From NCBI RefSeq assembly GCF_900066015.1, contig NZ_LN890656.1, positions 930,001 through 994,000 on the forward strand: 64,000 bases of DNA, written 5' to 3'. Source of the DNA: Candidatus Promineifilum breve (GTDB lineage: Bacteria > Chloroflexota > Anaerolineae > Promineifilales > Promineifilaceae). How positions within the stretch are numbered: position 1 is the stretch's first letter; every line of letters begins with the position of its first letter. Position numbers and translations under genes: made by a program. Shown here piece after piece: positions 16,840 to 25,664 of this stretch. The notes below the pieces were generated by a model. It was not told where the DNA came from. It worked only from the letters and a program-made list of their open reading frames with translations, and searched no databases.

Positions 16840-16980
16840 GAGAGTGGCGAGTGGCAAGTGGGAGCGCAGGGGGGCGGGGGAGCAGGGGTGCAGGGGAGCA
16901 GGGTTTCTCCCCTGCACCCCTGCCCCCCTGCACCCCTGCGCTGCAACTCGCCACTCGCCACCCGCCACCCGCCACTATAG
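16840..16980. repeat. GAGTGGCGAGTGG / CCACTCGCCACCCGCC word repeats
   Basis: Left side GAGTGGCGAGTGGCAAGTGG and GGGGGAGCAGGGGTGCAGGG words, right side their complements. A long imperfect hairpin upstream of two divergent genes. Confidence 0.7.
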
Positions 16981-16989
16981 AATAGCGCC

Positions 16990-17682
16990 ATGATCGAACT
17001 CATCGCCTTCGACGCCGACGATACCCTCTGGCACACCGAACGTCTCTATCTGACCGCGCGGCAACAGTTCCGCGACCTCATCGGCGGGCGCGTGTCGCCG
17101 GCCGAGCTGGACGCGCTGGTGCACGACACCGAAATGCGCAACCTGCCCTACTACGGCTTCGGCATCACCAGCTTCATCCTGTCGCTCATCGAGACGGCCA
17201 TCGACGTGACCGGCGGGGGCATCAGTGGCGCGGAGATCGGCCGCCTGCTGGTCATCGCCCGCGAGATGATCTCGGCCGACGTGGAACTGATGGACGAGGT
17301 CGAGGAGACATTGGCCGCGCTGGCCGAGGATTACCCGCTGCTGCTCATCACCAAGGGCGACCTGCTGCACCAGACCGACAAGGTGGCCCGCTCCGGCCTG
17401 GGGCGCTACTTCAGCGCGGTCGAGGTCGTGGCCGACAAGACACCGCAGACCTATGGCGACATCCTGGCCCGCCGCCACGTGGCCCCGGAGCGCTTCGTGA
17501 TGATCGGCAACAGCCCCCGCAGCGACGTGCTGCCCGTGGCAACGCTGGGCGGCCGGGCCATCCACGTGCCCGACGCCAACACCTGGGTCTACGACATGGT
17601 CGATCTGCCCGACGACCTGCCGGGGCCGATCTTCCGCGTCAGCCGCCTCAGCGAAGTCGTGCCGCTGATTCGTGGCCTTTAA
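16990..17682 (+). CDS. HAD-superfamily hydrolase
   Basis: 230 residues. The four HAD motifs are visible: I, FDADDTLW (nucleophile Asp8 and Asp10); II, LLITKGD; III, a conserved Lys in ADKTPQTYGD; IV, GNSPRSDVLP. A helical cap lies between motif I and II, so it fits the phosphoglycolate-phosphatase-like type. The phosphate ester substrate is unknown. TAGAAT ends 6 bases before the ATG and there is no ribosome site, so the transcript is probably leaderless. Confidence 0.88.
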   Translation: MIELIAFDADDTLWHTERLYLTARQQFRDLIGGRVSPAELDALVHDTEMRNLPYYGFGITSFILSLIETAIDVTGGGISGAEIGRLLVIAREMISADVELMDEVEETLAALAEDYPLLLITKGDLLHQTDKVARSGLGRYFSAVEVVADKTPQTYGDILARRHVAPERFVMIGNSPRSDVLPVATLGGRAIHVPDANTWVYDMVDLPDDLPGPIFRVSRLSEVVPLIRGL

Positions 17683-17841
17683 GAAGAAACCACAGATTAC
17701 ACAGATTTCACAGATTGAAGACAGTGTATAGTGGGCAGTGGGCAGTGGACAGTGTCTGTCCACTGCCCACTGCCTACTATTCTTACTCTGTGAAATCTGT
17801 GAAATCTGTGAAATCTGTGAAATCTGTGGATTCTCTTCTTC
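17683..17841. repeat. TGTGAAATC-word inverted repeat between convergent genes
   Basis: GAAGAAACCACAGATTACACAG at the left faces CTGTGGATTCTCTTCTTC at the right, with tandem TGTGAAATC words and CAGTGGGCAG words inside. It lies between two convergent genes and could terminate both. Confidence 0.8.
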
Positions 17842-19056
17842 TTAAACGGTCGTCTTGGTCGCCAGGTAGCCCCCATGCGACAGGGCCATCGTGATGACCA
17901 GGCTATCGGAGAAGGCCGGCAGCCGCATTGACGGCGCCAATTGCAGCACGTCCGACGCCATGGGCATGGACATGATCGACCAGATCAGCGCCGCATAGGC
18001 GAAGACCAGGATCACCGTGAAAAAGAACATCTGAATCTTGCCCAGGTCGGTGAACTGGAAATTAGCCACCGTGTCGCCGCGCAGCATGTCGCTCCAGCGG
18101 GCCTCGGTGGCCGTCGGGTAGGCGTGGAGTTCGCCCACGGCCGAATTGCGGGCCGCTTCCAGTTCCACGGCGCGCTTGGTGGCCCGCTCGGTGGCCGCCT
18201 GGGCCGCCTGCAATTCGGCCGTCACCGCCGCCAGCCGGGCCTGGGCCGCGTCCAGGTCGGCCTGCGTGGGCGGCGCGCCGTCCAGCGATTCCAGCCCCGA
18301 CTGCATCGACTCCAGCATGTACTCCTTGTCGCTCTCCAGCGTCGCCACCTGATTGCCCATCGTGGCTGCGCGGCGTTGGGCGTTCTCCAACCGGCTGGCG
18401 GCCACGTCCTGCGCCCGGCCTTCGGGGTTGGTGGCCTGATTGGTCTTGATCAGCCCCGCGCCGGCCAGCGAGGCGATGCTGATGCCCAGCGCCAGCAGCA
18501 CCTCCTGCGGAAAGGCGATGTCCAGCGGGGCATAGCTGAACGCCTCGGCCGCCGTGGCGTCTTCATCGGCGGGGATGACCACCGTCGCGCCGGTGATGGC
18601 CTCCAGCATGGCCGCCGCCCGGCGCGTCTCGGCCTCGCCCACCACATTGTCGCCGGCCAACAGCCCGGCCACCTCGGCCACGACCTGCGTATCGGAGGCC
18701 AGCAGCCGCCCCTGCACCACCGGGATGACCCGATGCAGGGCGAACGTGGCCCAGGCCGACAACACGACCACCGTCCACAACACCAGTTGCAGCCGCGACA
18801 GGCTGATCTTGTTGCGCGAATCGATCAGCACGCCGTCGAGCCGGCCGGGGGTGAAGCGCAAATCCAGGCGGCCGCCGCGCAGGGCCACGGCCTGTTCCGT
18901 GCCGGTCACCTCGCGGCCGATGAGCGCCAGCAGCCCGACGAACACGCCCATGACCAGCAGCCAGCGCAACCCCAACGGGACGCGGCCGATCAGCCCGAAG
19001 ATGACGATCAGGGCCACGGCGGCGATGATGTAGATGGTGGAGATGTAGCGGCGCAT
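17842..19056 (-). CDS. Membrane protein with central coiled coil
   Basis: 404 residues. AGGAGG lies 8 bases before ATG 19056. Predicted membrane helices: two at the N-terminus (ISTIYIIAAVALIVIFGLIG, WLLVMGVFVGLLALI), one after the motif SRNKISLSRLQLVLWTVVVL, one near 210 (LLALGISIASLAGAGLI), then a ~100-residue Ala/Glu-rich coiled coil (~225-325), and a last helix (MFFFTVILVFAYAALIWSI) with tail HGGYLATKTTV. I know this architecture only as a conserved hypothetical. The coiled coil probably faces the cytoplasm and mediates assembly. No enzyme motif. Confidence 0.75.
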   Translation of the reverse strand: MRRYISTIYIIAAVALIVIFGLIGRVPLGLRWLLVMGVFVGLLALIGREVTGTEQAVALRGGRLDLRFTPGRLDGVLIDSRNKISLSRLQLVLWTVVVLSAWATFALHRVIPVVQGRLLASDTQVVAEVAGLLAGDNVVGEAETRRAAAMLEAITGATVVIPADEDATAAEAFSYAPLDIAFPQEVLLALGISIASLAGAGLIKTNQATNPEGRAQDVAASRLENAQRRAATMGNQVATLESDKEYMLESMQSGLESLDGAPPTQADLDAAQARLAAVTAELQAAQAATERATKRAVELEAARNSAVGELHAYPTATEARWSDMLRGDTVANFQFTDLGKIQMFFFTVILVFAYAALIWSIMSMPMASDVLQLAPSMRLPAFSDSLVITMALSHGGYLATKTTV

Positions 19057-19183
19057 GGAAGCCTCCTGGGAATTACGAATTACGAATTACGAATTACGAA
19101 TTAGGAAATAAGAGTGGCGCGGGCCGATTTGGGTGTCGGCCCGGATGAATGACATTGTAAGGGGTGGGGGGAGGATGTCAAGC

Positions 19184-19216
19184 AGAAACCGAGTTTCTGC
19201 CCAGAAACTCGGTTTC
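19184..19216. repeat. AACCGAG hairpin repeat
   Basis: CAGAAACCGAGTTTCTG / CAGAAACTCGGTTTCT: two self-similar arms. Downstream of the FG-GAP/PD40 gene (minus strand), terminator-like. Confidence 0.82.
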
Positions 19217-19240
19217 TATCCACGCGTTTGCAGGCGCAAT

Positions 19241-21313
19241 CTACCAGTCCGGCGACCGCGACTCGGCCGAGGGATCGACCGGCCGGACGTCGCTGCCGTC
19301 GCCGTTGGCGATGAAAATGCCGCCGTTCCCACCGCTGAAGACGATCTGCCCGCCGTCGGCCGACCAGCGGCCGAACGCGGCCGATTCGAGCAGCAACTGC
19401 GCCGTGCCACCCGTGGCGGGCAAGACGAACAGAGAACCGCCGGTGCCCGGGCCGCTGCCCCAATACAGAATGGTTTGCCCATCCGGCGACCAGTCCGGGC
19501 CATTCTCGAAATATTCGCTGTCGGTCAGATTCATCTTCCCGCTGCCGTCGGCTTTCATCAGCCACAAATCCCGCTGAGAGTCGGGATAGTGGCTGAAGAC
19601 GATCTGCGTTCCGTCGGGCGACCAGGCCGGATCGCTCGTCTCGCCGTTCAGGTCGTCCGTCAGGTTCGTCTGGCCGCGGCCGTCAACGTTGATGAGCTGG
19701 ATGTCCCAGTCATAGTAGCCCAGGTTCGGGTCTTCTGAATAGGCATTGAGCGCGATCTGTGTCCCGTCGGGCGACCAGGCCAGGTTATACATCATGTCCA
19801 GCTCCGGCGTGGCGATATGGCGTTGGCCGCTGCCGTCGGCGTTCATCACCCACAGTTCGCTGGCGCTGGACGGGGCCAGACGGGTGAAGGCGATCTGCTG
19901 CCGGTCGGGCGACCAACGCGGGCTGTATTCGGCCGCCGCGGAGTTGGTCAGGTTGGTCTTGCCCGTGCCGTCGGGGCGAATGGTGAAGATGTCGGGTTCG
20001 TAGGCCACGTCATCGGTGTAGACGATCAGATCGGCCGGGGCGGGGCCAAGGCTCAGGCCGATGGCGACCGGCAGATAGGCGGCGAAATCGCCCGCCGGCT
20101 CAAAGACGTGGACGGCCCCCTGTTCATCGTTGTTCAGGATCGTCTGATAGGGCGCGCCCACCAACAGGCCGGCCCCGGCCAGGGCCACGGTCTCGCCGAA
20201 TCCGAGGGCATTGGCGGGGCCTGTCTGCGTCTGCACCAGGTTCCACGCCGCGCCCGCGCCCTCGTAGACGGTGACCGCGCCGCCGGCGTCGCTCGCCAGA
20301 CCGAGCACAATCCGCCCGCCGGCGACGGCCGCCGAACTGATATAGGCATAAGGATCATCGTGTTCGGGCGACAGGACGGCCGCCGGTGTCCACGTCGCCC
20401 CGTCGCGGCTGAAGACGTAGGCCGCCAGGGGCGAGGTTGCCGAGCCATAGCCGCCGCAATCGGCCACGACCGCCGTTTGCCCGTCGTAGTCCACGGCGCA
20501 GCCGAAGCTGTCGTCGGTCGTGCCGCTGTAGGTCAGGGGGACGGCCGCCGACCAGACGGTGCCGGCGCGGCTGTAGGCATAGACCGCCCCGACCATCGCC
20601 TCGCTGCCGAAGCCGGTGGCCGGCGCGCCAACCAGCGCCACGTCGCCGCTGATGGCGACCGCCGCGCCGAAATCGGCCGCCCCGGCCGGGGCCGGCAGCT
20701 TGGTCTCCAGCGCCCACGCCGCGCCGCTACGCCGGTAGATATAGACGGACTCATTGGCGAAGCCGTTGGCGTTGGGCGCGCCGACGACCAGCGTGTCGCC
20801 GTCGAGGGCCAGCGCCGCGCCGAAGCGGTTGGAATCGACCAGATCGGCGGGCATCAGTTTGATCGGTTCCGACCACGTGGCCCCCGCGCCGGTATAGACG
20901 AACACCGCCCCGGCGTCGAAGAGCAGATTGGGCGGCGGGACGTTGATGCCGAACGCGCCTACGGCCAGCGTGTCGCCGTCGAGGGCCACCGCCCCGCCGA
21001 AGCCTTCATACGCGCCGCCGCCGGCCAGGGTCAGCTTCTTTTGCTCCGTCCACAGGCCGGCGGCGCGGCTGTAGACGTAGGCCGCACCCTGATAGGTGTT
21101 GCCCGTCTCGTTCCAGCCCACCGCGCCGATGGCCGCCGTGTCGCCGTCGGCGTCCAGCGCAAAGCCAAAGTTGTGCTCGTCGGCGCCATCGCCGGCCAGC
21201 AATCGGCCGCTATATTGCAGCGGCGGGCTGCCAACGGCCGCATCGGCCGAGGCGAACAATAGCCCGCTGATTACGAGGAACAGGCCAACAGCAACAGCTT
21301 TATAGGTCGTCAT
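19241..21313 (-). CDS. Secreted FG-GAP + PD40 (TolB-like) propeller protein
   Basis: 690 residues with a signal peptide (VAVGLFLVISGLLFASADA). Residues ~30-410 hold FG-GAP-type repeats (FGFALDADGDTAAIGA, FGGAVALDGDTLAVGA, FGAALALDGDTLVVGA, FGAAVAISGDVALVGA), the calcium-binding blades of integrin-like propellers. Then comes a short hydrophobic segment AAYLPVAIGLSLG, and residues ~430-690 have PD40/TolB-like repeats (FTIRPDGTGKTNLTN, WSPDRQQIAFTR, WVMNADGSGQRH, WSPDGTQIVF). The domain border at the LPVA segment recurs in other secreted proteins here. Extracellular, function unknown. Confidence 0.85.
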   Translation of the reverse strand: MTTYKAVAVGLFLVISGLLFASADAAVGSPPLQYSGRLLAGDGADEHNFGFALDADGDTAAIGAVGWNETGNTYQGAAYVYSRAAGLWTEQKKLTLAGGGAYEGFGGAVALDGDTLAVGAFGINVPPPNLLFDAGAVFVYTGAGATWSEPIKLMPADLVDSNRFGAALALDGDTLVVGAPNANGFANESVYIYRRSGAAWALETKLPAPAGAADFGAAVAISGDVALVGAPATGFGSEAMVGAVYAYSRAGTVWSAAVPLTYSGTTDDSFGCAVDYDGQTAVVADCGGYGSATSPLAAYVFSRDGATWTPAAVLSPEHDDPYAYISSAAVAGGRIVLGLASDAGGAVTVYEGAGAAWNLVQTQTGPANALGFGETVALAGAGLLVGAPYQTILNNDEQGAVHVFEPAGDFAAYLPVAIGLSLGPAPADLIVYTDDVAYEPDIFTIRPDGTGKTNLTNSAAAEYSPRWSPDRQQIAFTRLAPSSASELWVMNADGSGQRHIATPELDMMYNLAWSPDGTQIALNAYSEDPNLGYYDWDIQLINVDGRGQTNLTDDLNGETSDPAWSPDGTQIVFSHYPDSQRDLWLMKADGSGKMNLTDSEYFENGPDWSPDGQTILYWGSGPGTGGSLFVLPATGGTAQLLLESAAFGRWSADGGQIVFSGGNGGIFIANGDGSDVRPVDPSAESRSPDW

Positions 21314-21432
21314 GGAATGGCTCTCCCGATGAGGTAAGGTGATCCGTCGCGCTGGACGGCTATTTTCTATTATAGATCGGTGGGGGGATGGGTGTAAAGG
21401 AAAATTACATCAAAATCAACAATACTGGGTAC

Positions 21433-21483
21433 TTGACAATACTGTATGTCATATAGTATACTCTTACTGTACGACACACAGTA
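21433..21483 (+). promoter_or_regulatory. PadR promoter with two operator-like inverted repeats
   Basis: TTGACA (21433-21438), 18-base spacer, TATACT (21457-21462). ATACT (21439-21443)/AGTAT (21455-21459) lies between the boxes. TACTGT-acgacac-ACAGTA (21465-21483) covers the expected start. This layout suggests autorepression by the PadR protein encoded next. Confidence 0.6.
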
Positions 21484-21501
21484 CGATGAGGTACACAGTC
21501 T

Positions 21502-21873
21502 ATGAGTCCACAACCAACAACGGACAAAAACGAACTGGACGAACAATTTGACAACCTGCGGCTGGAACTGCGGCGCGGGGTGGTGGTGCTGGCCGTGCTC
21601 AGCCAGATGGATACGGCGCGCTACGGCTACAACCTGATCCAGCGCCTGGCCGAGCGCGGCCTCGACGTGGAAGAGGGCACGCTCTACCCGCTGCTGCGGC
21701 GGCTGGAGAAGCAGGGGCTATTGGAAAGCGAATGGGAAATCGGCGAGGCCCGGCCGCGCAAGTATTACCGCATCAGCCCCCTGGGGCGCAAGGTGCTGGA
21801 AGCGCTGACCGCCGAATGGCTGCATACGATCGAGGTGATGCACCTCATTTTATACGGAGAGAAAAATGTCTAA
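21502..21873 (+). CDS. PadR-family transcriptional regulator
   Basis: 123 residues. Winged helix from ~18 to 100: LRRGVVVLAVLSQM, YGYNLIQRLAERGLDVEEGT, LYPLLRRLEKQGLLESEWE, RKYYRISPLGRKVL. The C-terminal helix serves dimerisation. It overlaps the start of the next gene by 8 bases, so the two are translationally coupled. PadR proteins repress their own operon and are released by ligands or stress. The operator-like repeats just upstream fit that. Confidence 0.93.
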   Translation: MSPQPTTDKNELDEQFDNLRLELRRGVVVLAVLSQMDTARYGYNLIQRLAERGLDVEEGTLYPLLRRLEKQGLLESEWEIGEARPRKYYRISPLGRKVLEALTAEWLHTIEVMHLILYGEKNV

Positions 21874-22855
21874 TCTAGTCGAACGGTATATTCATCAGGT
21901 CGGCCGCTACGTGTCCGGCAAGGAGCGGGCCGACATCGAGGCCGAACTGCGCTCGCAGATTCAGGATCAATTGGAAGACCGCTATGGCGACGACCCGACG
22001 GAGGCCGAGGTGGCCGCCGTGCTGGCCGAACTGGGCGATCCGCGCCGCATGGCCGCTTCCTATGGCGGCGAGCAATATCTCGTCGGCCCCGACCTCTATC
22101 CGGTGATGATGCTGGTGTTGCGGCGCGGCTGGGCCATCGTGCCGCCGGTGGCCGTGCTGGTGCGCGTGCTGGCCGCGCTGCTGGGCGATGACTCCGGCAG
22201 CCTGATCGACCTGCTGCTGGAATCGGCCGCCGGCGCCTTCCAGGCCACGTTCATCTTCACCGCCATCGTCGTGCTCATCTTTGCCATCGTGCAACACTCC
22301 GGCGAAGAGCTGGAGGAGATCACCGGCAGCGAGGGCTTCGACCCGTTGGCCCTGCCCGAGGTGGACTTGCCGGGCGAGGTCGATCGCGTCGAGGCGGTCT
22401 TCGGCATGGCCTTCGGCACGTTCGCTGTGTTCGTGATGCTCTACTTCCTGCGTGTCGGCGGCCTGACGCTGCGCTTTAATCTGACCGACCCCGGCGAGGT
22501 GACCCCCGTGCCCATCCTCTGGCTGATCACGTTGATCGTCATCGTCGCCGGCCAGGTGGTGCTGCAACTGGTGGCCCTGTTGCGCGGGCACTGGACGATT
22601 CCGACCCATCTCCTTGAAATGGCGCTGGACATCATCGGCGGGGTGGCTCTCTACTTCGTGCTGTGGCTGCCACTGGCCGATGGGCTGTTCGCCGCCGTGC
22701 CCGCGCTGGCCGGCGTGCCGCTCATGAACCGCGCGCCGGAGCTGCTTACAATCGGCTTGCTGCTCATGGGCAGCATCGAGAACTTCAATAAGCTGGGCAA
22801 GATGCTTGGCCGCGGCCGGGAGCGGGCCACGACCTATCCGGTGAAGGGTAGTTAA
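21866..22855 (+). CDS. HAAS-domain membrane protein, PadR partner
   Basis: 329 residues. The first ~75 residues form a HAAS-like signalling domain (LVERYIHQVGRYVSGKERAD, IEAELRSQIQDQLEDRYG, VLAELGDPRRMAASYGGEQY). Six or so membrane helices follow (VPPVAVLVRVLAALLG, TFIFTAIVVLIFAIVQH, MAFGTFAVFVMLYFLRVG, LWLITLIVIVAGQVVLQLVA, and others). PadR-HAAS operons are widespread and thought to sense envelope conditions, with the HAAS domain interacting with the regulator. The start codon lies inside the padR stop region. Confidence 0.85.
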   Translation: MSNLVERYIHQVGRYVSGKERADIEAELRSQIQDQLEDRYGDDPTEAEVAAVLAELGDPRRMAASYGGEQYLVGPDLYPVMMLVLRRGWAIVPPVAVLVRVLAALLGDDSGSLIDLLLESAAGAFQATFIFTAIVVLIFAIVQHSGEELEEITGSEGFDPLALPEVDLPGEVDRVEAVFGMAFGTFAVFVMLYFLRVGGLTLRFNLTDPGEVTPVPILWLITLIVIVAGQVVLQLVALLRGHWTIPTHLLEMALDIIGGVALYFVLWLPLADGLFAAVPALAGVPLMNRAPELLTIGLLLMGSIENFNKLGKMLGRGRERATTYPVKGS

Positions 22856-22865
22856 TCAAACGGCC

Positions 22866-23317
22866 GAGGTACACAGAGATCACGGAGGGCAGACACAGAG
22901 GCCACGGAGAGAAAGACCCAGGCTCCGTTCCCTCTGTGACCCTCTGTGACTCTCTGTGAACTCTGTGTCACTTCTTAAGAGGTACACAGAGATCACGGAG
23001 GGCAGACACAGAGGCCACGGAGAGAAAGACCCAGGCTCCGTTCCCTCTGTGACCCTCTGTGACTCTCTGTGAACTCTGTGTCACTTCTTAAGAGGTACAC
23101 AGAGATCACGGAGGGCAGACACAGAGGCCACGGAGAGAAAGACCCAGGCTCCGTTCCCTCTGTGACCCTCTGTGACTCTCTGTGAACTCTGTGTCACTTC
23201 TTAAGAGGTACACAGAGATCACGGAGGGCAGACACAGAGGCCACGGAGAGAAAGACCCATGCTCCATTCCCTCTGTGACCCTCTGTGACTCTCTGTGAAC
23301 TCTGTGTCACTTCTAAA
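22866..23317. repeat. Four tandem 113-bp palindromic units (CACAGAG family)
   Basis: Units start at 22866, 22979, 23092 and 23205. Each is itself an inverted repeat (ACACAGAGATCACGGAGGG ... CTCTGTGAACTCTGTGTC) ending TTCTTAAGAG. Units 1-3 are nearly identical; unit 4 has two substitutions. Not CRISPR: no variable spacers. Confidence 0.92.
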
Positions 23318-23356
23318 TAATCACACCATATTCGTAAGCAACTGAAGAGGTATCTT

Positions 23357-24328
23357 ATGCAAGCAATTGTCTACACCCAGTACGGCTCGCCCGACCAACT
23401 GCGTCTCCAGGACGTGCCCACGCCCACCATCAAGGCCGACGAACTACTCATCGCCGTGCGCGCCGCCGGCCTCAACGCCGCCGACCGCTACCTGTTGCGC
23501 GGCCGCCCGGCCATGCTCCGGTTCAGCAGCGGGCTGATGCGGCCGAAACAGCCCATCCCCGGCTCCGACGTGGCCGGCGAAGTCGTCGCCGTCGGCGCCG
23601 GCGTCACCACCTTTCGGCCCGGCGATACCGTCTACGCCGACCTGTCCGCCGGCGGACGGGGCGGGCTGGCCGAATTCGTGGCCGCGCCGGCCAACATGGT
23701 GGCCCCCATGCCCGCCGGGCTGTCGTTCGTCGAGGCCGCCGCCGCGCCCATGGCCGGCGTCACGGCGCTGCAAGGCCTGCGCGATGCCGGGCAATTGCGG
23801 CCGGGGCAGCGGGTGCTCATCGCCGGGGCGTCGGGCGGGGTGGGCACGTTCGCCGTGCAGATCGCCCGCGCGCTGGGCGGCGAGGTGACGGCCGTGGTCA
23901 GCCCGCGCAACGTGGCGCAGGCGCAAGCGTTGGGCGCGGCGCGGGTCATCGACTACACCGCGCAGGACTTCGCCGCCGATGGCCCGGTCTATGACCTGGT
24001 GGTGGCCGTCAACGGGCGGCGGCCGATCAACGACTATCGCCGCGTGCTGCGTCCCGGCGGCGTCTACGTCATGGTCGGCGGCGAGATGGGGCAGATATTC
24101 CAGGCGTTGCTGCTCGGCCCGCTGCTGTCGGCGCGGGGCGGCGGCCAGGTGCGGGCGGTGTCGGCCAAGCCCAACGCGGCCGATCTGGCGGCCCTGGGCG
24201 AGATGATGGCGGCGGGGCAGGTGCGGCCGGTGGTGGAGCGCTGCTACCCGTTGAGCGAGACGGCGGCGGCTTTCCATTATATGGAGCAGGGACACGCGCG
24301 GGGGAAGGTGGTCATAACTTTCGCATAG
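23357..24328 (+). CDS. Zinc-independent quinone-oxidoreductase-like (MDR) enzyme
   Basis: 323 residues of the medium-chain dehydrogenase/reductase superfamily. An N-terminal GroES-like domain (MQAIVYTQYGSPDQLRLQDV, GLNAADRYLLRG, PGSDVAGEVVAVGAGVTTF) precedes a Rossmann domain with AGASGGVGTFAVQIARALGG (nucleotide-binding GxGxxG variant AxxGGVG). The Cys/His zinc ligands of alcohol dehydrogenases are absent, so it is expected to use NADPH to reduce quinones or enones. GAGGTA precedes the ATG. It lies alone between the 113-bp repeats and an IS110 element. Confidence 0.87.
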   Translation: MQAIVYTQYGSPDQLRLQDVPTPTIKADELLIAVRAAGLNAADRYLLRGRPAMLRFSSGLMRPKQPIPGSDVAGEVVAVGAGVTTFRPGDTVYADLSAGGRGGLAEFVAAPANMVAPMPAGLSFVEAAAAPMAGVTALQGLRDAGQLRPGQRVLIAGASGGVGTFAVQIARALGGEVTAVVSPRNVAQAQALGAARVIDYTAQDFAADGPVYDLVVAVNGRRPINDYRRVLRPGGVYVMVGGEMGQIFQALLLGPLLSARGGGQVRAVSAKPNAADLAALGEMMAAGQVRPVVERCYPLSETAAAFHYMEQGHARGKVVITFA

Positions 24329-24421
24329 TCAATCGGCCATAACCTGAGAAGCGGCTGACAAGATGCAAGATGGGGCAGGTGCGTCGGCCGATGCGGCCGA
24401 TGGTAGATACCGTCTTAAAAG

Positions 24422-25411
24422 TCAAGTACCCAGAGCAGGCGAAAGGGCAAAAGCCGGGTCAAAGGGGCGGCCGGACTTAAGGACGCCGAAGGCTAGATGG
24501 AGCAGCTTGCGCATGGCGGCGACGACGATGACCATTTTGGGTTTGCCGGCGCGCTGCAGGCGCTGCTGCATGGCCTGGATGACAGGATTGTGGCGCAGGG
24601 CAACCAGCGCGGGCATGTACAACTGCGCGCGCAGGACAGCATTGCCCTTGCGGGAGGTGTGGCCGCGCCCATAGACCGATGTGCCGGATTGGCAAACGGA
24701 CGGAGCCAGGCCGGCATGGGCCACCAGTTGCCTGGGGTTGTCGAAGGCGTGGATGTTGGGCAACTCGACCATCAAGCGGACGGCGGTTAACAGACCGATG
24801 CCGGGGATGGAACGCAGCAGTTGGCAGGTGTGGCGCAGAGCGGGATGGGCCTGCAGATGGGCCTCAATGGCCTTTTGCAACGCCACGATCTGGGCCTCGA
24901 GCACGGCCAGGATGGCTTGCAGGCTGGCCTGAACGATGGGCGGATGAGAACCGGCGGTCAGGCGATTGCGCTCCTGCTGATGCATGTGTTGCACGTCGGC
25001 CACGCGCCGCACGAGGGCGCACAGCTCCTGCTGTTCCGCCGTGGGCGGCGTCCAGAGGGCAGGGCGCTGGGTGCGGCCAAAGTCCAGGATGAGGGCGGCA
25101 TCCAGCCGGTCGGTCTTGGCCCGCCGGAGCTTGGACGCACCATAGGCTTTGATGCGCGCCGGATTGACGACCGAAACGGCGTGGCCTTGTTGGCTCAGGT
25201 AGTGGGCCAGGGCCTCACCGTATCGCCCGGTGGCCTCCTGGACCGCCCACACTCGGCCGGCCCCGTTTTTGTCCAGCCAGCGGCTCAGCGCTCGAAAGCC
25301 GGCCGGGTCGTTGTCAAAGCCGCGGCTGTTCTGCCGTGGCCCGACCTGTAACACGGCCTCGAACGTGGCCTTGGCGATGTCGATGCCCAGAAAGGAATAG
25401 GTGTCTGACAT
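24422..25411 (-). CDS. IS110-family DEDD recombinase (copy A)
   Basis: 329 residues from the ATG at 25411 (MSDTYSFLGID), with AGGAG 9 bases upstream; the longer frame from 25477 lacks a ribosome site. RuvC-like domain: Asp in LGIDIAKATFE, Glu in VQEATGRYGE, Asp pair in AKTDRLDAALI. The C-terminal Tnp domain has SIPGIGLLTAVRLM and the serine region GLAPSVCQSG. Related IS110 enzymes recombine under guidance of a bridge RNA. One difference from copy B was seen, Gly/Asp in NDPAGF/NDPADF. Confidence 0.94.
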   Translation of the reverse strand: MSDTYSFLGIDIAKATFEAVLQVGPRQNSRGFDNDPAGFRALSRWLDKNGAGRVWAVQEATGRYGEALAHYLSQQGHAVSVVNPARIKAYGASKLRRAKTDRLDAALILDFGRTQRPALWTPPTAEQQELCALVRRVADVQHMHQQERNRLTAGSHPPIVQASLQAILAVLEAQIVALQKAIEAHLQAHPALRHTCQLLRSIPGIGLLTAVRLMVELPNIHAFDNPRQLVAHAGLAPSVCQSGTSVYGRGHTSRKGNAVLRAQLYMPALVALRHNPVIQAMQQRLQRAGKPKMVIVVAAMRKLLHLAFGVLKSGRPFDPAFALSPALGT

Positions 25412-25479
25412 GGTTGACGCTCCTGTTGGTTTGCTCGGATTGGCTTGACAGTCCGGCCCGGCCCTTCTGGTGAACACCC

Positions 25480-25640
25480 TTGTTCATTCAGGCTCTTTCT
25501 GTGGTAGAATGGCCTACGATACCGTTCGTTCTGGCGAAGGGCTTGCGGGTAGGGGACCTCATCTACGTTTCAGGTGTAGCTACCCCTAGGGGCGAGGACA
25601 GGTTCACCCTACCCGTGGCCTTTCGCCAGACATTACCTCC
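25480..25640 (-). ncRNA. Candidate bridge RNA of IS110 copy A
   Basis: It lies in the 253-base non-coding end upstream of the recombinase, where IS621-type elements encode their bridge RNA. An imperfect 25-bp stem is visible: TCTGGCGAA (25530-25538) with TTCGCCAGA (25622-25630), and CGGGTAGGG (25546-25554) with CCCTACCCG (25607-25615). The enclosed loop holds TAGGGGCGAGG (25587-25597), identical to 11 bases of the target top strand (e.g. 10243-10253), and CTACG (25563-25567), the complement of the target's CGTAG. The two could pair with opposite strands across the core. Nearer the gene, GATACCGT (25518-25525) equals the element's own end (24406-24413), as a donor guide would. Order target loop then donor loop fits IS621. 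The exact ends are unknown. Confidence 0.65.
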
Positions 25641-25664
25641 TTTCGCTTCCCCCTTCAAGATACA

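Larger units (their letters stand above)
24407..25664 (-). mobile_element. IS110-family element, copy A (1258 bp)
   Basis: Ends were deduced by comparing both copies and empty sites. Left flank ...GTAG, right flank GGGGCGAGG..., with an AG (24405-24406 and 25665-25666) shared as core, which is CT in transposase orientation. No inverted repeats or long target duplication, as usual for IS110. It is inserted between the GTAG and the first stem of a REPIN-like palindrome, next to the RAYT gene. Copy B without its nested element is also 1258 bp. Confidence 0.88.

Noticed and set aside
22866-23317. CRISPR or gene duplication
   Set aside because: Units are 113 bp, directly adjacent, palindromic and non-coding.
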